Shown: positions 37,042-47,700 of the stretch, in pieces
Layout: the number at the start of each line of letters is the position of its first letter
How positions within the stretch are numbered: position 1 is the stretch's first letter
Assembly (NCBI GenBank): GCA_964605145.1
Contig: CAZSBG010000002.1
Span: forward strand, 73,688-137,687
From: CAZSBG01 sp964605145
GTDB lineage: Bacteria; Zhuqueibacterota; Zhuqueibacteria; Thermofontimicrobiales; Thermofontimicrobiaceae
Direction: 5' to 3'
DNA: 64,000 nt
Notes under the pieces: generated by a model
Seen by the model: the letters and a program-made list of their open reading frames with translations, nothing else
Told to the model about the DNA's origin: nothing
The model's database searches: none
Made by a program: the position numbers and the translations under genes

Positions 37042-38535
37042 GTGTCTCTTGCAGTTCGCGTTTCACGGGCGTTTTTTTGGAATCATGCAAATAAGGTTGT
37101 GGGATTTTTCTTAGATTTTAGTTTGTCTATTGTTCTAGCCCGGGGATTAGGAACTCATATCTATGGTATTTACTCTGAATTAATTAATGTCGTTGTATTT
37201 TTTTCCTTATTTTGTTCACTTGGTCTTGATACGGCTTTAAATGTATATATCCCAAAGTATAGAGATGATCCAAGAAAATTATCAGCACTACTAAAAAGAA
37301 CGCTTGGATTTTTTGTAATATTCTCTCTATTAATCTGTTTGATTATAAGTTATTTTGGTAGTTCAATTAGCGAAGTTATTAAATCGCCTGATGCGAAAAG
37401 TCATATAATTTTTGTAGCAGCTTATTTATTTTTCTATACGTTTATAATTATCGCCCAAGCAATTCTTTTGAGCTTGTTTAAAACCAAATTTTTGTTTTAT
37501 GCAAATACTTCTCTTAAGCTATTATTTATTTTTGCATCGATTTTTATAATTCGATTCCAATTTGGCCTCAGAGAAATATTAATCGCTTATATTCTGATAA
37601 GCGGGATTGCCAGTATCAGCTATTTTTGTAGCTTTCATAGATTTCTTATTGTAAAATCAACCTTAATTGATTCATATAATTATTTCAAGTTTGGTATTAC
37701 AATTTTATTTACCAAATTTCTTAATTATGTTTTAGGAAGATATTTTGATATTTTTTTACTTGGCTATTTTGGCGTAAGTAAAGAATATATAGGTTTTTAT
37801 AATATTGCCTTCTCAATAGTATTAGCAATGTCGTTCATGTTTACATCAGGTTTTGCTGGTATAGCATTAACAGCATTTTCTGACTTGGTAAAAAGAAATA
37901 ATTATCATGGAGTTGTAAAAGGTTGGACAACGATAACTAAAATTTCTGTGTTTTTTTGTTTACCATTATTTTTGTTTGTATTATTGAATGCTAATTTAAT
38001 CATAACATTAGCATATTCTGATGCTTATCAAAAAGCTTCAATTTTACTTCAAATGTTTGGGAGTTTTTTTCTAATATCAATTTTATTTGGTAGCGGAGCG
38101 AATTCTACGGTTTTATATTCTTTGCACAAGGAGAGAACTGTTTTAATATTAAGGTCATTATTGGGAAGTGTAAACATTGTATTGGATATAGTATTAATTC
38201 CTAAATATCAAGCCCTTGGGGCTATTTTTGCAACTGGATTGTCAACAGTGTTAATTATTATTGCTGAATATCTTTTGCTAAAGAAGCAAATCAAGTTAAT
38301 TTACCCTAAATTATTTTTGTTGAAAATAATAAGTGCATCAATTCTTGCACTAAGTATTACAATACTATTGCCATCAGCGGGATTGTGGAGTTTGTTAATT
38401 AAGTTGTTGATTGCAACTATGGTATTTATCCTTGTAATTTATGTGGTTAAGCCATTTGATAATGAAGATTATAAAATGGCCAGAGAAGTAATTAAGCCAC
38501 TAGCAAAATATCTAAGGCCGTTTGTGAGACAATAA
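37042..38535 (+). CDS. Wzx-like flippase (MATE/MVF family)
   Basis: 497 residues from a GTG start. It has about 12-14 transmembrane segments and an N-terminus (AFFWNHANKVVGFFLDFSLSIVLARGLG) typical of polysaccharide flippases, which move lipid-linked oligosaccharide across the inner membrane. It lies 57 bases after the polymerase gene in the AT-rich block. A second Wzx is encoded at 52136. Confidence 0.88.
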   Translation: MSLAVRVSRAFFWNHANKVVGFFLDFSLSIVLARGLGTHIYGIYSELINVVVFFSLFCSLGLDTALNVYIPKYRDDPRKLSALLKRTLGFFVIFSLLICLIISYFGSSISEVIKSPDAKSHIIFVAAYLFFYTFIIIAQAILLSLFKTKFLFYANTSLKLLFIFASIFIIRFQFGLREILIAYILISGIASISYFCSFHRFLIVKSTLIDSYNYFKFGITILFTKFLNYVLGRYFDIFLLGYFGVSKEYIGFYNIAFSIVLAMSFMFTSGFAGIALTAFSDLVKRNNYHGVVKGWTTITKISVFFCLPLFLFVLLNANLIITLAYSDAYQKASILLQMFGSFFLISILFGSGANSTVLYSLHKERTVLILRSLLGSVNIVLDIVLIPKYQALGAIFATGLSTVLIIIAEYLLLKKQIKLIYPKLFLLKIISASILALSITILLPSAGLWSLLIKLLIATMVFILVIYVVKPFDNEDYKMAREVIKPLAKYLRPFVRQ

Positions 38536-38612
38536 AAGAGAATTAAGATTAATTAAATTCAGTTATTTAAAATGTATGAATAAAATGAGAAGTATTTTAT
38601 TAGGATTTTTTG

Positions 38613-39524
38613 ATGGAAGTTATCAATAAAAATGTGATGAAATATGACGTTGCAATTGCATATCGAATATATCCAGAGGTCTCGAAAAAGCCATTTGTTT
38701 ACCAAAATAATAAAATTGAATTGGCAAAATTATGCTTAAAATCTTTAAGAAGGTCTCTTGGTAAATTGAACGTGAAAGTATTTGCCCTTTTAGATGATTG
38801 TCCTGCTGAATATGAGAAATTGTTTCGATCAATTTTTAATGAAGAGGAATTAATAATTTTAAAATATAATGGGATAGGAAATCGAGCTACATTTGAAAAA
38901 CAAATTGAAATACTGTTAGATCAAAATTTTTCAGAAAATATATATTTTGCGGAAGATGACTATTATTACCTACCAAATCAATTTGGTGGTATGATAGAAC
39001 TTTTAAATCAATATCCAAAAGGCATATTCATCTCACCCTATGATCATCCTGATTATTATACATTAGATTTTCATAGAAATAAGCATAGAATTCAAATATT
39101 AAATAACAAACACTGGAGGACTGCGAATTCAACTTGTTTAACATTTTTGACAAAAAAGAATGTCCTTAAGATGACAAAAGATGTTTTTAATTCGTATTCC
39201 ATTGGCAACTTGGATTCAAGCCTTTGGATTAGCTTAACAAAAACAAACCTATTTAATCCAAAATTGTTGTTTGATTTTTTGATAAAAGAGCCTTTTTATC
39301 TAAAATCTGTAATGAAATCGTGGGTGCACTGTTGGAAACAAATTCTGTTTGGGCAAAAATGGGAATTATGGATTCCCATACCAACAATTGCAACCCACAT
39401 GGATGAAATTTATTTAGCACCTGGGATTGATTGGAAGTCTGAGATTCAATCTAAAGTAAAAATGATAGAATCTAAGCATTTTGAAGCAAGGGCAACTCAA
39501 AGTGCAGATGAAAATTTGGTATAG
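38613..39524 (+). CDS. Putative glycosyltransferase of unassigned family
   Basis: 303 residues starting at ATG 38613. It begins YDVAIAYRIYPE, and has a DxD-like acidic cluster (IYFAEDDYYYLPNQ, about 110-123) consistent with a GT-A fold nucleotide-sugar site. A C-terminal IATHMDEIYLAPGIDW follows. No membrane segment. I cannot assign sugar specificity. The context, between the flippase and a GT2 gene, supports a role in repeat-unit assembly. Confidence 0.6.
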   Translation: MEVINKNVMKYDVAIAYRIYPEVSKKPFVYQNNKIELAKLCLKSLRRSLGKLNVKVFALLDDCPAEYEKLFRSIFNEEELIILKYNGIGNRATFEKQIEILLDQNFSENIYFAEDDYYYLPNQFGGMIELLNQYPKGIFISPYDHPDYYTLDFHRNKHRIQILNNKHWRTANSTCLTFLTKKNVLKMTKDVFNSYSIGNLDSSLWISLTKTNLFNPKLLFDFLIKEPFYLKSVMKSWVHCWKQILFGQKWELWIPIPTIATHMDEIYLAPGIDWKSEIQSKVKMIESKHFEARATQSADENLV

Positions 39525-39572
39525 AAAAGTGTAGTATTATCGCATTCAATTTTAATAATTCGGGAATGATCA

Positions 39573-40490
39573 ATGGATTCAATCCTATTTTCGATAATTA
39601 TTGTAAGCTGGAATAGTAGCGAATTGTTGAGAAATTGTCTAAATTCCATTTATTCGAAAATAGATACAGATAATTATGAAATTATTGTTGTTGATAATGC
39701 TTCTAATGATGATAGTTGTCAAATGGTTAGGACCGAATTTCCGAAAGTTCGGCTCACTCAGAATAAAAATAATGAGGGATTTGCTAAAGCAAATAATATT
39801 GGAATTAGAAACAGCAAAGGAGATATAATACTTTTATTGAATTCTGATACTGAATTAAAATCAAGCGATATTTTAAAACAGGCAGAGGACATATTTATAC
39901 ATAATAAAGATATTGGAATTGCCGGTGTAAATCTTACTTTTCCTAATGGAGTCCCGCAAGCACCTGGTGGAAAATTTATTTCAAATTGGCAACTATTCAA
40001 ATATCAGGTTTTATTTATGAGTTCTCCCTTGTTCTATAAATTCAAGAGTAAATTGTCAAATCCTGAATCAAAAAAATATTACGATATAGATTACGTTAGT
40101 GGCGCATGTCTATTTGTCCGAAAAGATGTCATAAAGGAAATAGGTTTTTTAAATGAAGATTTCTTTATGTATGGTGAAGATATGGAATTTTGCTATCGAG
40201 GGAAAGTAAAAGGATGGCGACGTGTGATCATATCTTCGATATATGTGGTTCATCTCAAAGGACAGAGCACAAAAAAAAATGTAGAAAAAGTTTTGTCAAA
40301 TAGCATTAAAAATAATTGTTATTTAATTGAGTATTTTCATGGGAAAAAAAGTGCCCTATTAGCTCACTTAATTTATTCTATGGGATTATTTCTTAGGTTT
40401 ATACTCTCTTTTATTAGAAAGGATATTAGTCCTAAGTCATATTGGAAACTATTAGTTGTAAACGCAAAATTAAGTTTCTCAATTTACTAG
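39573..40490 (+). CDS. Family 2 glycosyltransferase
   Basis: 305 residues with a typical GT2 start (SIIIVSWNSSELLRNCL), VVDNASNDDS, NEGFAKANNIGI and the DxD-type LLLNSDTEL. The acceptor region has YVSGACLFVRKD and EDFFMYGEDMEFCYR, like rhamnosyltransferase-type enzymes. It is cytoplasmic and acts on lipid-linked intermediates; the C-terminal hydrophobic stretch may touch the membrane. The donor sugar is not predictable. Confidence 0.9.
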   Translation: MDSILFSIIIVSWNSSELLRNCLNSIYSKIDTDNYEIIVVDNASNDDSCQMVRTEFPKVRLTQNKNNEGFAKANNIGIRNSKGDIILLLNSDTELKSSDILKQAEDIFIHNKDIGIAGVNLTFPNGVPQAPGGKFISNWQLFKYQVLFMSSPLFYKFKSKLSNPESKKYYDIDYVSGACLFVRKDVIKEIGFLNEDFFMYGEDMEFCYRGKVKGWRRVIISSIYVVHLKGQSTKKNVEKVLSNSIKNNCYLIEYFHGKKSALLAHLIYSMGLFLRFILSFIRKDISPKSYWKLLVVNAKLSFSIY

Positions 40491-40533
40491 AGAACCTTTA
40501 GTAAATTGAAATATGAAATTGAAAGATAAATAG

Positions 40534-41685
40534 ATGAATGTTTTGATTGATTCAAGATTGGTAATTAACAAAACGACTGGAATCGGTAGTTATTTATCCA
40601 ATCTGATTGAGTCCATTCTCAATATGGACAAAGAAAATAAATATATTTTATTATTGAAAAGTAAATTATTCCATGGCCATAAAATACGAAAGATAGAAGA
40701 TAGCAATTTACTAAAAAAATATGTGGATATTCCTGAAGTAAGTTTGTCACAACATGTTAGGGTTCCTCTTGCTTTACAAAAGGAAAGTTTTGATATTTAT
40801 CATTATCCACATTTTGATTTGCCAATATTTCAGCGATACAACTCTGTTGTCACAATTCACGATTTAAAATATATTATAGCACCGGAGTTTTTTCCTGATT
40901 TTGGTTTGGCAAAAAAAATGTATATGGATTTTTTTTATAAATCTTCGCTAAGAAAAGCAAAAGAAATTATTGTAGTATCTGAAAGTACAAGGAATGATTT
41001 AATAAGTAAATTTAATGCAGACGAGACAAAAATAAATGTAATTCCCTTAGCATCAGAAACAAAATTTTCGATATTCGAAAATAAAAATGAAATAAAAAAT
41101 AAGCTCAAAAAAATTGGCATCAATTTTAAATATTTTTTATTTGTCGGAGAGCGAAGACCTCATAAGAACTTGGTTCGAGTAATAGAGGCATTTCATATTT
41201 TCAAAAAGCGAACTTCATCAAAACATAAGCTTATTATCATCGGTAAAAGCTATGCGAATTATACTTTACCTGAGGAGAAAACAGTTCAATTAAATATTGA
41301 AAATGATGTGATTTTCGCTGGGTTTGTTCCTGACGATCTATTACCTATTTATTATCAGGGTGCTGAAGGTCTCGTATTCGCATCTCTTTATGAAGGATTT
41401 GGTATTCCAATTTTAGAGGCAATGTCGTGCGGGATTCCGGTGATAACGTCAAAAATCTCTTCAATGCCTGAGGTTGCAGGGGATGCGGCATTATTAGTGA
41501 ATCCTGAAAGTGTAGATGATATTGCCAACAACATGGAAAGGATTTATTCTGATTCAACCCTGAAGAGTGAACTTATAAAATGCGGAAAGATAAGAGCCAA
41601 AAAATATAGTTGGGAGAAAACGGCAGAAAAAACATTGGCTGTTTACGAAAAGGTATATTTGAATGGAGCGAAAAAGAAAAGTTAG
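40534..41685 (+). CDS. Family 4 glycosyltransferase
   Basis: 383 residues with GT-B fold motifs: N-terminal DSRLVINKTTGIGSYL, HYPHFDLP, VTIHDLKY, VGERRPHKNLVRVIEAF and the C-terminal E-x7-E signature in EGFGIPILEAMSCGIPV. It uses a nucleotide sugar with retention of configuration, probably adding mannose-like sugars. Its end overlaps the next glycosyltransferase gene by 23 bases, so the two are coupled. Confidence 0.92.
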   Translation: MNVLIDSRLVINKTTGIGSYLSNLIESILNMDKENKYILLLKSKLFHGHKIRKIEDSNLLKKYVDIPEVSLSQHVRVPLALQKESFDIYHYPHFDLPIFQRYNSVVTIHDLKYIIAPEFFPDFGLAKKMYMDFFYKSSLRKAKEIIVVSESTRNDLISKFNADETKINVIPLASETKFSIFENKNEIKNKLKKIGINFKYFLFVGERRPHKNLVRVIEAFHIFKKRTSSKHKLIIIGKSYANYTLPEEKTVQLNIENDVIFAGFVPDDLLPIYYQGAEGLVFASLYEGFGIPILEAMSCGIPVITSKISSMPEVAGDAALLVNPESVDDIANNMERIYSDSTLKSELIKCGKIRAKKYSWEKTAEKTLAVYEKVYLNGAKKKS

Positions 41686-42835
41686 AATTTTACATGTCAT
41701 TACTCGATTAGTAAGGGGAGGCGCTGATGAAAATACAATCTATAATATTCGAGGAGCGGATAGTAGTCTCTATGAAATTGAATTATTAGTTGGTGGCGAA
41801 TCCGATCTAAAATTAGTGTCGGAATTATCAGATATACAATGCTATGTTTTGCCAACACTTAAGCGAGATATTAATCCCGTAACTGATCTGGTTGGTTTGA
41901 TAAAATTAACTCGATTGATTCGAAAAAAAAAATACGAAATTGTACATACGCATACTGCGAAAGCTGGAATTTTGGGAAGAATCGCAGGCAAAATTGGGGG
42001 GGCACCAATTATTGTGCATACGCTTCATGGAATAACTTTTCATGATTTCATGAATCCTTTAACAAAAAAATCATATATTATTTTTGAAAAACTGGCAGGA
42101 CACTTTACAGATTTCTTTATTACTGTAGGAGATGATTTAAAGAATAAATATTTGATGAAAAAAATTGGTGGTGAAAATCAATATCAAACTATTTATAGCG
42201 GGTTTCCAACTGAAGAATTTATTCAATCATGCACAATTTCGAATTCAAGGAAGATAGAGGAATTTAAAAAGCTAAAATTACAAAAAGATGATATTGTAAT
42301 TGGGACAGTAACAAGACTGGAAAAACGTAAAGGGCATACCTATTTATTTCAATCTGCAGTAAAAATAATTCAAAAATTTCCGAATGTAAAGTTTGTAATT
42401 GTTGGTGAGGGGCCATATCGGCGACAATTAGAAAGCGAGGTCAAGCGATTCAATCTTCAGAAAAATGTTATTTTTGCTGGATACTGGAAAGATGTAGGTC
42501 GAATAATAAGTCTGTATGATATTTTCGTTCTAACATCTTTATGGGAAGGTTTACCAAGAGTGTTGGTTCAAGCCGCTCTTGCCGAGAAGCCTATTGTGAC
42601 ATTCGAGGTTGAGGGTGCCTGGGAAGTCGTCAAAGAAGGCGTAAATGGTTATATCGTACCGTCAAAAAATGTTGAAAAATTAACAGATCGATTGAGTTTA
42701 TTAGTTTCAGATTTGAGAACTGCAAAAAAGATGGGAGGTCAAGGAAGAAATATAGTTGGCAATAATTGGGATGTCAATGTGATGGTTAAAAATACTTCCC
42801 ATGTGTATAAAAAACTGCTCAAGTTCAAAAGTTAA
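41663..42835 (+). CDS. Family 4 glycosyltransferase
   Basis: 390 residues. ILHVITRLVRGGADENT and HTHTAKAGILGRIAGKIGG are typical of GT4 enzymes of capsule loci. The C-terminal domain has GTVTRLEKRKGHTYLF, VGEGPYR and EGLPRVLVQAALAEKPIV with the E-x7-E pair. It is likely one of the inner glycosyltransferases. It starts within the previous gene and ends 83 bases before the WecA-like gene. Confidence 0.92.
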   Translation: MERKRKVRILHVITRLVRGGADENTIYNIRGADSSLYEIELLVGGESDLKLVSELSDIQCYVLPTLKRDINPVTDLVGLIKLTRLIRKKKYEIVHTHTAKAGILGRIAGKIGGAPIIVHTLHGITFHDFMNPLTKKSYIIFEKLAGHFTDFFITVGDDLKNKYLMKKIGGENQYQTIYSGFPTEEFIQSCTISNSRKIEEFKKLKLQKDDIVIGTVTRLEKRKGHTYLFQSAVKIIQKFPNVKFVIVGEGPYRRQLESEVKRFNLQKNVIFAGYWKDVGRIISLYDIFVLTSLWEGLPRVLVQAALAEKPIVTFEVEGAWEVVKEGVNGYIVPSKNVEKLTDRLSLLVSDLRTAKKMGGQGRNIVGNNWDVNVMVKNTSHVYKKLLKFKS

Positions 42836-42918
42836 CTCACTGATTTTAAAGACAAACAAACATCTTAAAATCATAACTAATAATAAGGAAAATCTAAAAA
42901 ATAAATTAGAGGCAAATC

Positions 42919-43971
42919 ATGATTTTGCTACTTGGCACGTTCTTGCTTGCCTTTACTGTTTCCGTCGGTTTAACACCGATTGCACGAAAATTGGCATTCA
43001 GAGTTAACGCATGCGCTATACCAAATCATCGCACCATTCATCGCGGGATTATTCCACAATTGGGTGGAATTCCAATTTTTATGGCATTTTTGGTTGGGCT
43101 GGTGATCGTTTACTTTTTCACTGATTCCTCATTTGGACCGCTAAAACGCGAAGCGCTCGTCTTTTTGTTTGGAGCGAGCCTGATATTGGTGCTGGGAATT
43201 TATGATGATATTAAGGGCGCAAACGCATATCAGAAATTTTCCATTCAACTGCTGGCTTCTGTCATTGTCCTTTCATTTGGATATAGAGTAGAAGCAGTTG
43301 TCAACCCGTTTGGCGAACCGGTATCCCTGGGAATTTTCAGCATTCCGTTTACTATTTTGTGGATCGTTGGAATCAGCAATGCCATTAATTTGATTGATGG
43401 GTTGGACGGCTTGGCCGCCGGCATTGGATTGGGCGCCGCTTTAATTATGTTAGGAATTTCTCTGTATTTTGGTAATATATTGTCTGCATTTCCTGCTGCA
43501 ATTTTGGCCGGGGGAATTGCCGGGTTCCTCATTTTTAATTTTAATCCGGCAAAAATATTTTTGGGCGACTCCGGCAGTCTTCTCATTGGATTTTTGTTGG
43601 CCTGTTTTTCAATCAATGGAACATTTCGCAGTGATTCAGCGGTGGCCATTTATATTCCCATGGTTGTGCTGGGTATTCCCATTGTGGATACATTGCTGGC
43701 CATGCTGCGCCGATTGAGAAAAGGGATTCATCTGTTCCAGGCAGACAAGGAACATATTCATCACCGGTTGCTGCAATTGGGACTGAGCCACAAGCAGGCC
43801 GTTCTGGTGCTTCACAGCGTAAGCATGTTTTGGGGCCTTGTTGGCTTTGGGATGATGGTGATTGATTACCAGTATAGTTTTTTGCTAATGTTTATAATTT
43901 TTATTTCTATTATTTTCGGAATGAAGAAATTGGGATTTGGCACGTATTTTCTGGTGAAAAACAGGAAATAG
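42919..43971 (+). CDS. WecA/TagO-like sugar-1-phosphate transferase
   Basis: 350 residues with about 10-11 membrane helices. MraY/WecA family motifs are present: LGIYDDIKGANAYQKF, NAINLIDGLDGLAAG, KIFLGDSGSLLIGF and the WecA/TagO-type HIHHRLLQLGLS. It loads a HexNAc-1-phosphate onto undecaprenyl phosphate, the first membrane step of glycan synthesis. GC content returns to the flanking level within this gene. A second enzyme of the same family is encoded at 57191. Confidence 0.92.
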   Translation: MILLLGTFLLAFTVSVGLTPIARKLAFRVNACAIPNHRTIHRGIIPQLGGIPIFMAFLVGLVIVYFFTDSSFGPLKREALVFLFGASLILVLGIYDDIKGANAYQKFSIQLLASVIVLSFGYRVEAVVNPFGEPVSLGIFSIPFTILWIVGISNAINLIDGLDGLAAGIGLGAALIMLGISLYFGNILSAFPAAILAGGIAGFLIFNFNPAKIFLGDSGSLLIGFLLACFSINGTFRSDSAVAIYIPMVVLGIPIVDTLLAMLRRLRKGIHLFQADKEHIHHRLLQLGLSHKQAVLVLHSVSMFWGLVGFGMMVIDYQYSFLLMFIIFISIIFGMKKLGFGTYFLVKNRK

Positions 43972-44028
43972 AAAATGCTATTGGGAAATATGCTCATATT
44001 GAATTTCTGATTAAGAGATAAATTGTTG

Positions 44029-44057
44029 TTGACAAATTCAGAATGTTTTGGTATAAT
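44029..44057 (+). promoter_or_regulatory. Perfect-consensus sigma-70 promoter
   Basis: TTGACA (44029-44034), 17-bp spacer, TATAAT (44052-44057). Both hexamers match consensus exactly. It reads into the 181-bp repeats and the C25 peptidase gene, implying a leader of roughly 640 nt. Confidence 0.8.
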
Positions 44058-44081
44058 TTAAATTGCTCAAAAAATTGGTGT

Positions 44082-44592
44082 CAATAATTTAGGGAGCGCC
44101 ACCTGTGCCGTCAGGCACAAAATATGGGTAGCGAAAGGTGGAAGCGATCAAAATCCCGTGCCATACGGGACGGAAGATTCTCTGGATACGCATTTACTAC
44201 CCGTATTGAAACCCTGACGGGTTTTGGATTCAACGTGTGGCGAGTAGTGATGTTTTTTAGGACAATTATTCGGGGAGCGCCGCCCGTGCCGTCAGGCACA
44301 AAATATGGGTAGCGAATGGATGTCACGATCAAAATCCTGTCCCATACGGGACGGAAGATTCTCTGGATATGCATTTACTACCCATATTGAAACCCTGACG
44401 GGTTTTGGATTCAGCGTGTGGCGAGTGGTGTTGTTTTTTAGGGCAATAATTCGAGGGGCGCCGCCTGTGCCGTCAGGCACAAAATATGGGTAACGATGGT
44501 TGTCGCAATCACTATCCCGTCCCGTACGGGACGGAAGATTATTTGGATTTGCATCAACTACCCATAGTCAAACCCTGACCCGTTTTAGATTA
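44082..44592. repeat. Three tandem copies of a structured 181-bp repeat
   Basis: Copies begin at 44082, 44263 and 44444, exactly 181 bases apart; the third fades out near 44592. Each has a GTGCC-GTCA-GGCAC hairpin (44105-44118, 44286-44299, 44467-44480), an outer stem TATGGGTAG/CTACCC(A/G)TA closing an inner CCCGT/ACGGG hairpin, and an AAACCC-TGAC-GGGTTT hairpin. The first and last hairpins share CCGTCAGG/CCTGACGG and could pair with each other. In copy 1 the outer stem changes A to G but stays paired (G-U). The layout resembles REP/BIME-type elements moved by RAYT transposases; no transposase is encoded nearby. Short frames inside are not genes. Confidence 0.85.
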
Positions 44593-44647
44593 ATTTTCAG
44601 GTATCTGGATACGTATCCCGCCGGAAATATTTATACATTGTAATGAA

Positions 44648-44671
44648 AACACCACAATTCATTGTGGTGTT
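44648..44671. promoter_or_regulatory. Perfect 10-bp hairpin just before the C25 peptidase gene
   Basis: AACACCACAA, loop TTCA, TTGTGGTGTT, 40 bases upstream of the ATG at 44712. No T-run follows, so an operator or translation-control hairpin is more likely than a terminator. Confidence 0.5.
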
Positions 44672-44711
44672 AGTGCATTGAATTAACATCTAATCATCTG
44701 TTAGCTAAAAA

Positions 44712-47700
44712 ATGAATTTGAACAAATATTATAGTTATGCATTTCTTATCCTTTCCATTCTGATCGTTGTGAGTGCACCGCAGAATTCTTTGGCTGTTTC
44801 TAATTCAGACGTCTTTGAAATCGTTGAGAGTTCAGAAACGCGAATCGTATTTGCACTCAAACCATACCAGTTAAATTTTGAAGTCAAAGCGGGAAACCGG
44901 GCCGATTATTACGTACCGTCGATAGATGGCTTTCAATCCATGAATAATCCCGGCAAGCCGCAACTGCCTATGTGCGGCATTTTGGTTGGCATACCCGAGC
45001 ATGCAAACCCTGCCATTGAACTATTGGAAATTCAGACCTCACAACTGAAACCACGAAAAATTTACCCTGCTCCTTCGCTGGAATTATCCGGAGAAGGCGA
45101 TGATGCTTATCTGGAGGAATCATTTTCAATTGACGAAAAATTGTACTCCAGTAATGGATTGTATCCTGAGAAAAATGTTATCATTTCGTCGATTGGATAT
45201 TTCCGAGGTCACCGGATTGCAAGAATTGAGATTCGTCCCATACAATATAATCCAGCCACAGATGACGTGGAAAAGATAGAAGTCCTTAAATTTGCGGTGT
45301 ATTATAATCACACAGGGACAGCTTCGAACCGAGTTGTACAAATAGACCCGCTGGATTTAATCTCCCGGCGACTGATAAAAAATTATCCGGTTGCACGGAA
45401 TTGGAAGGTCAGTCCCAATGCCCGGCAGTTGACCAAAACATCTTACAGAATAAATGCTACCTGGTATACCCCTGATAATGTATACTATAAATTGGCTGTT
45501 GATGAAGATGGAATATATGGTCTGGATTATGCTTGCCTGGATAGTCTTGGCCTGCCGGTTGATGACATAAATCCCCAAACAGTAAAAATATATTTACGGG
45601 GAGAGGAAATTCCACTTTACGTGAAAGGAGAAGAGGACACTGCGTTCGATCCCGGCGATTACATTGCGTTTTACGGTGAGCGAAATGATGGAGACACCAC
45701 GTATTACAATTTATATTCGGACGAAAATATTTACTGGCTTACCTGGGGCAATGAAGGCGGATTGCGCATGCAAGAGCGATCGTCGCTGCCAAACAGTGAA
45801 ACTACAGTAGACACCTATATGGAGAGAATTCATCTGGAGGAGGATAATGACTATCATCACGGTGATAATAGTATAGAAACCCTAACCACTGAACTTGTAG
45901 AAGGCGAGGGATGGATTTGGAAATTTTTATATGGTGGAGATAGCCAAAAGATTAATTTCATTACTAGCAATATCGCTAATAAAGACATGACGTGCATGTT
46001 AAAGGTAAAAATGAGGGGGACAACTCGTGATATTGTTTTCCCCGATCATCATATTCAAATTTTTCTAAATGGTGATTTATTGGACGACGTATATTTTGAT
46101 GATACTGATACACTCACTTATCAAACAAATTTTCTTCTAAGTTTATTAGAAGCGGGAGAAAATGAAATTGAAATAAAATCCATTGGCGATACCGGCGCTT
46201 TCTTGGATCAAGTCTATTTGGATTGGATCGAGGTGAAATATCCAAGAAAACTATATTCAGACGGAGAAAAGATAAGGTTTAACATTGATACTCAAGAACC
46301 CGAATCACTTGAAATGAAATTGTGGAATTTTAACGGGCAGAATATTAAAATTTTTGATTTGAAAAATTTTGAACTACATGAACCAAACGAAATTTTGGTT
46401 GGAGAAAGAGTGGATTTTAAGGTAGTGTCTGCAGGAGTGAGTGATGGTGACTACGTTAAAATGTATATCAACGAACAAAAAATTATGAGCAACGGCCCGA
46501 GGGGCCATAATTTAGCTGTGATAGATGATGTTTCTGGTGAATTGATTGAAACCAAAAATTTTGATACACATGGATCAACATCAGAAAGTGACAGTATGGC
46601 CGCTTTTATTCAAAGAATTCCCAACGGGAAAATTGTGTTAGCTGGAATCCGAGATGAGGGAAGCAGGAATATGACGGAAGTAGCTTATATAGCCCTCGAA
46701 TCATTAGGAAGTAAACTTGCGCGAAATGTGAATTACCGGGACTCATGGGCATTGATTGGACGAAAAGGAGCAAATCCTGGATCAGCTTCTGAAAAGCACA
46801 CTGCTGCTGGAAATGGTTTTTCGAGTAGTGAAGCGAGCTATTCAATTGAAGGAAACGGAAATAAATACTTTGCATCGTTTATTGATAGTGTAATTGGAAA
46901 AAATGTATATTTAGCTGTTCAAGAAAAAGCAATGAAGACACCAAATTCAATTGAATTGTTTCAGAACACCAACTTGAATTCAACTGAGAATGGTGCGGAC
47001 TATTTGATTATTAGCCACAAGAAATTTTTTGAAAGTGCTCAGCGATTAGCTGAATATAGAAGAAGTCAATATAATATTCGTACTAAAGTTGTGGATATTA
47101 AAGATATCTATGATGAGTTTAATTATGGTATTGTAGATCCGAAATCTGTTAAAGAATTCCTTCAATATGCAAATGAAAACTGGGAAACCCCATCACCGAG
47201 CTATTTGGTCTTATTTGGAGATGCAAGCTGGGACTTTAAGAAGAATTTTGGTGATAGCGTTAAAATAAATTATGTCCCATCTTATGGCAGCCCTGTTAGT
47301 GATAATTGGTTCGTGTGTTTTGATGGGCCTGAAGATTTTTTACCAGACATGGTTGCTGGACGAATACCTGTTGAAAATGAAGATCAGGCTGAAAAGATAG
47401 TTGATAAAATTATTGCATATGATAGGACACCTAATGCGAAGTGGAAAAAGAATATCCTTTTTATAACTGGCGGATTTGATAAAGGTGAGCAAGCAACATT
47501 CATTAGTCAATCAAATTATCTGATTAATGAGTTTGTACATCCACCACCTTCGAGTTGCAATCCACTGTCAATTAATAAAACAACAGAGGGGTACATTACT
47601 GGGGAAAAACGAGATGAAATTTTAAATACAATTAATAAGGGAGTGATGTGGCTTAATTTTGTTGGTCATGCAGGTAGCTGGACGTGGGACCTGATGTTTA

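Noticed and set aside
44111..44493. Several open frames of 62-87 codons on both strands within the tandem repeats
   Set aside because: They are by-products of the 181-bp repeat (not a multiple of three), so similar peptides appear in different frames; no ribosome sites, and the RNA structure explains the conservation.
44082..44592. CRISPR array
   Set aside because: Only three long, near-identical 181-bp units with no short repeat-unique spacer pattern and no cas genes in the window.
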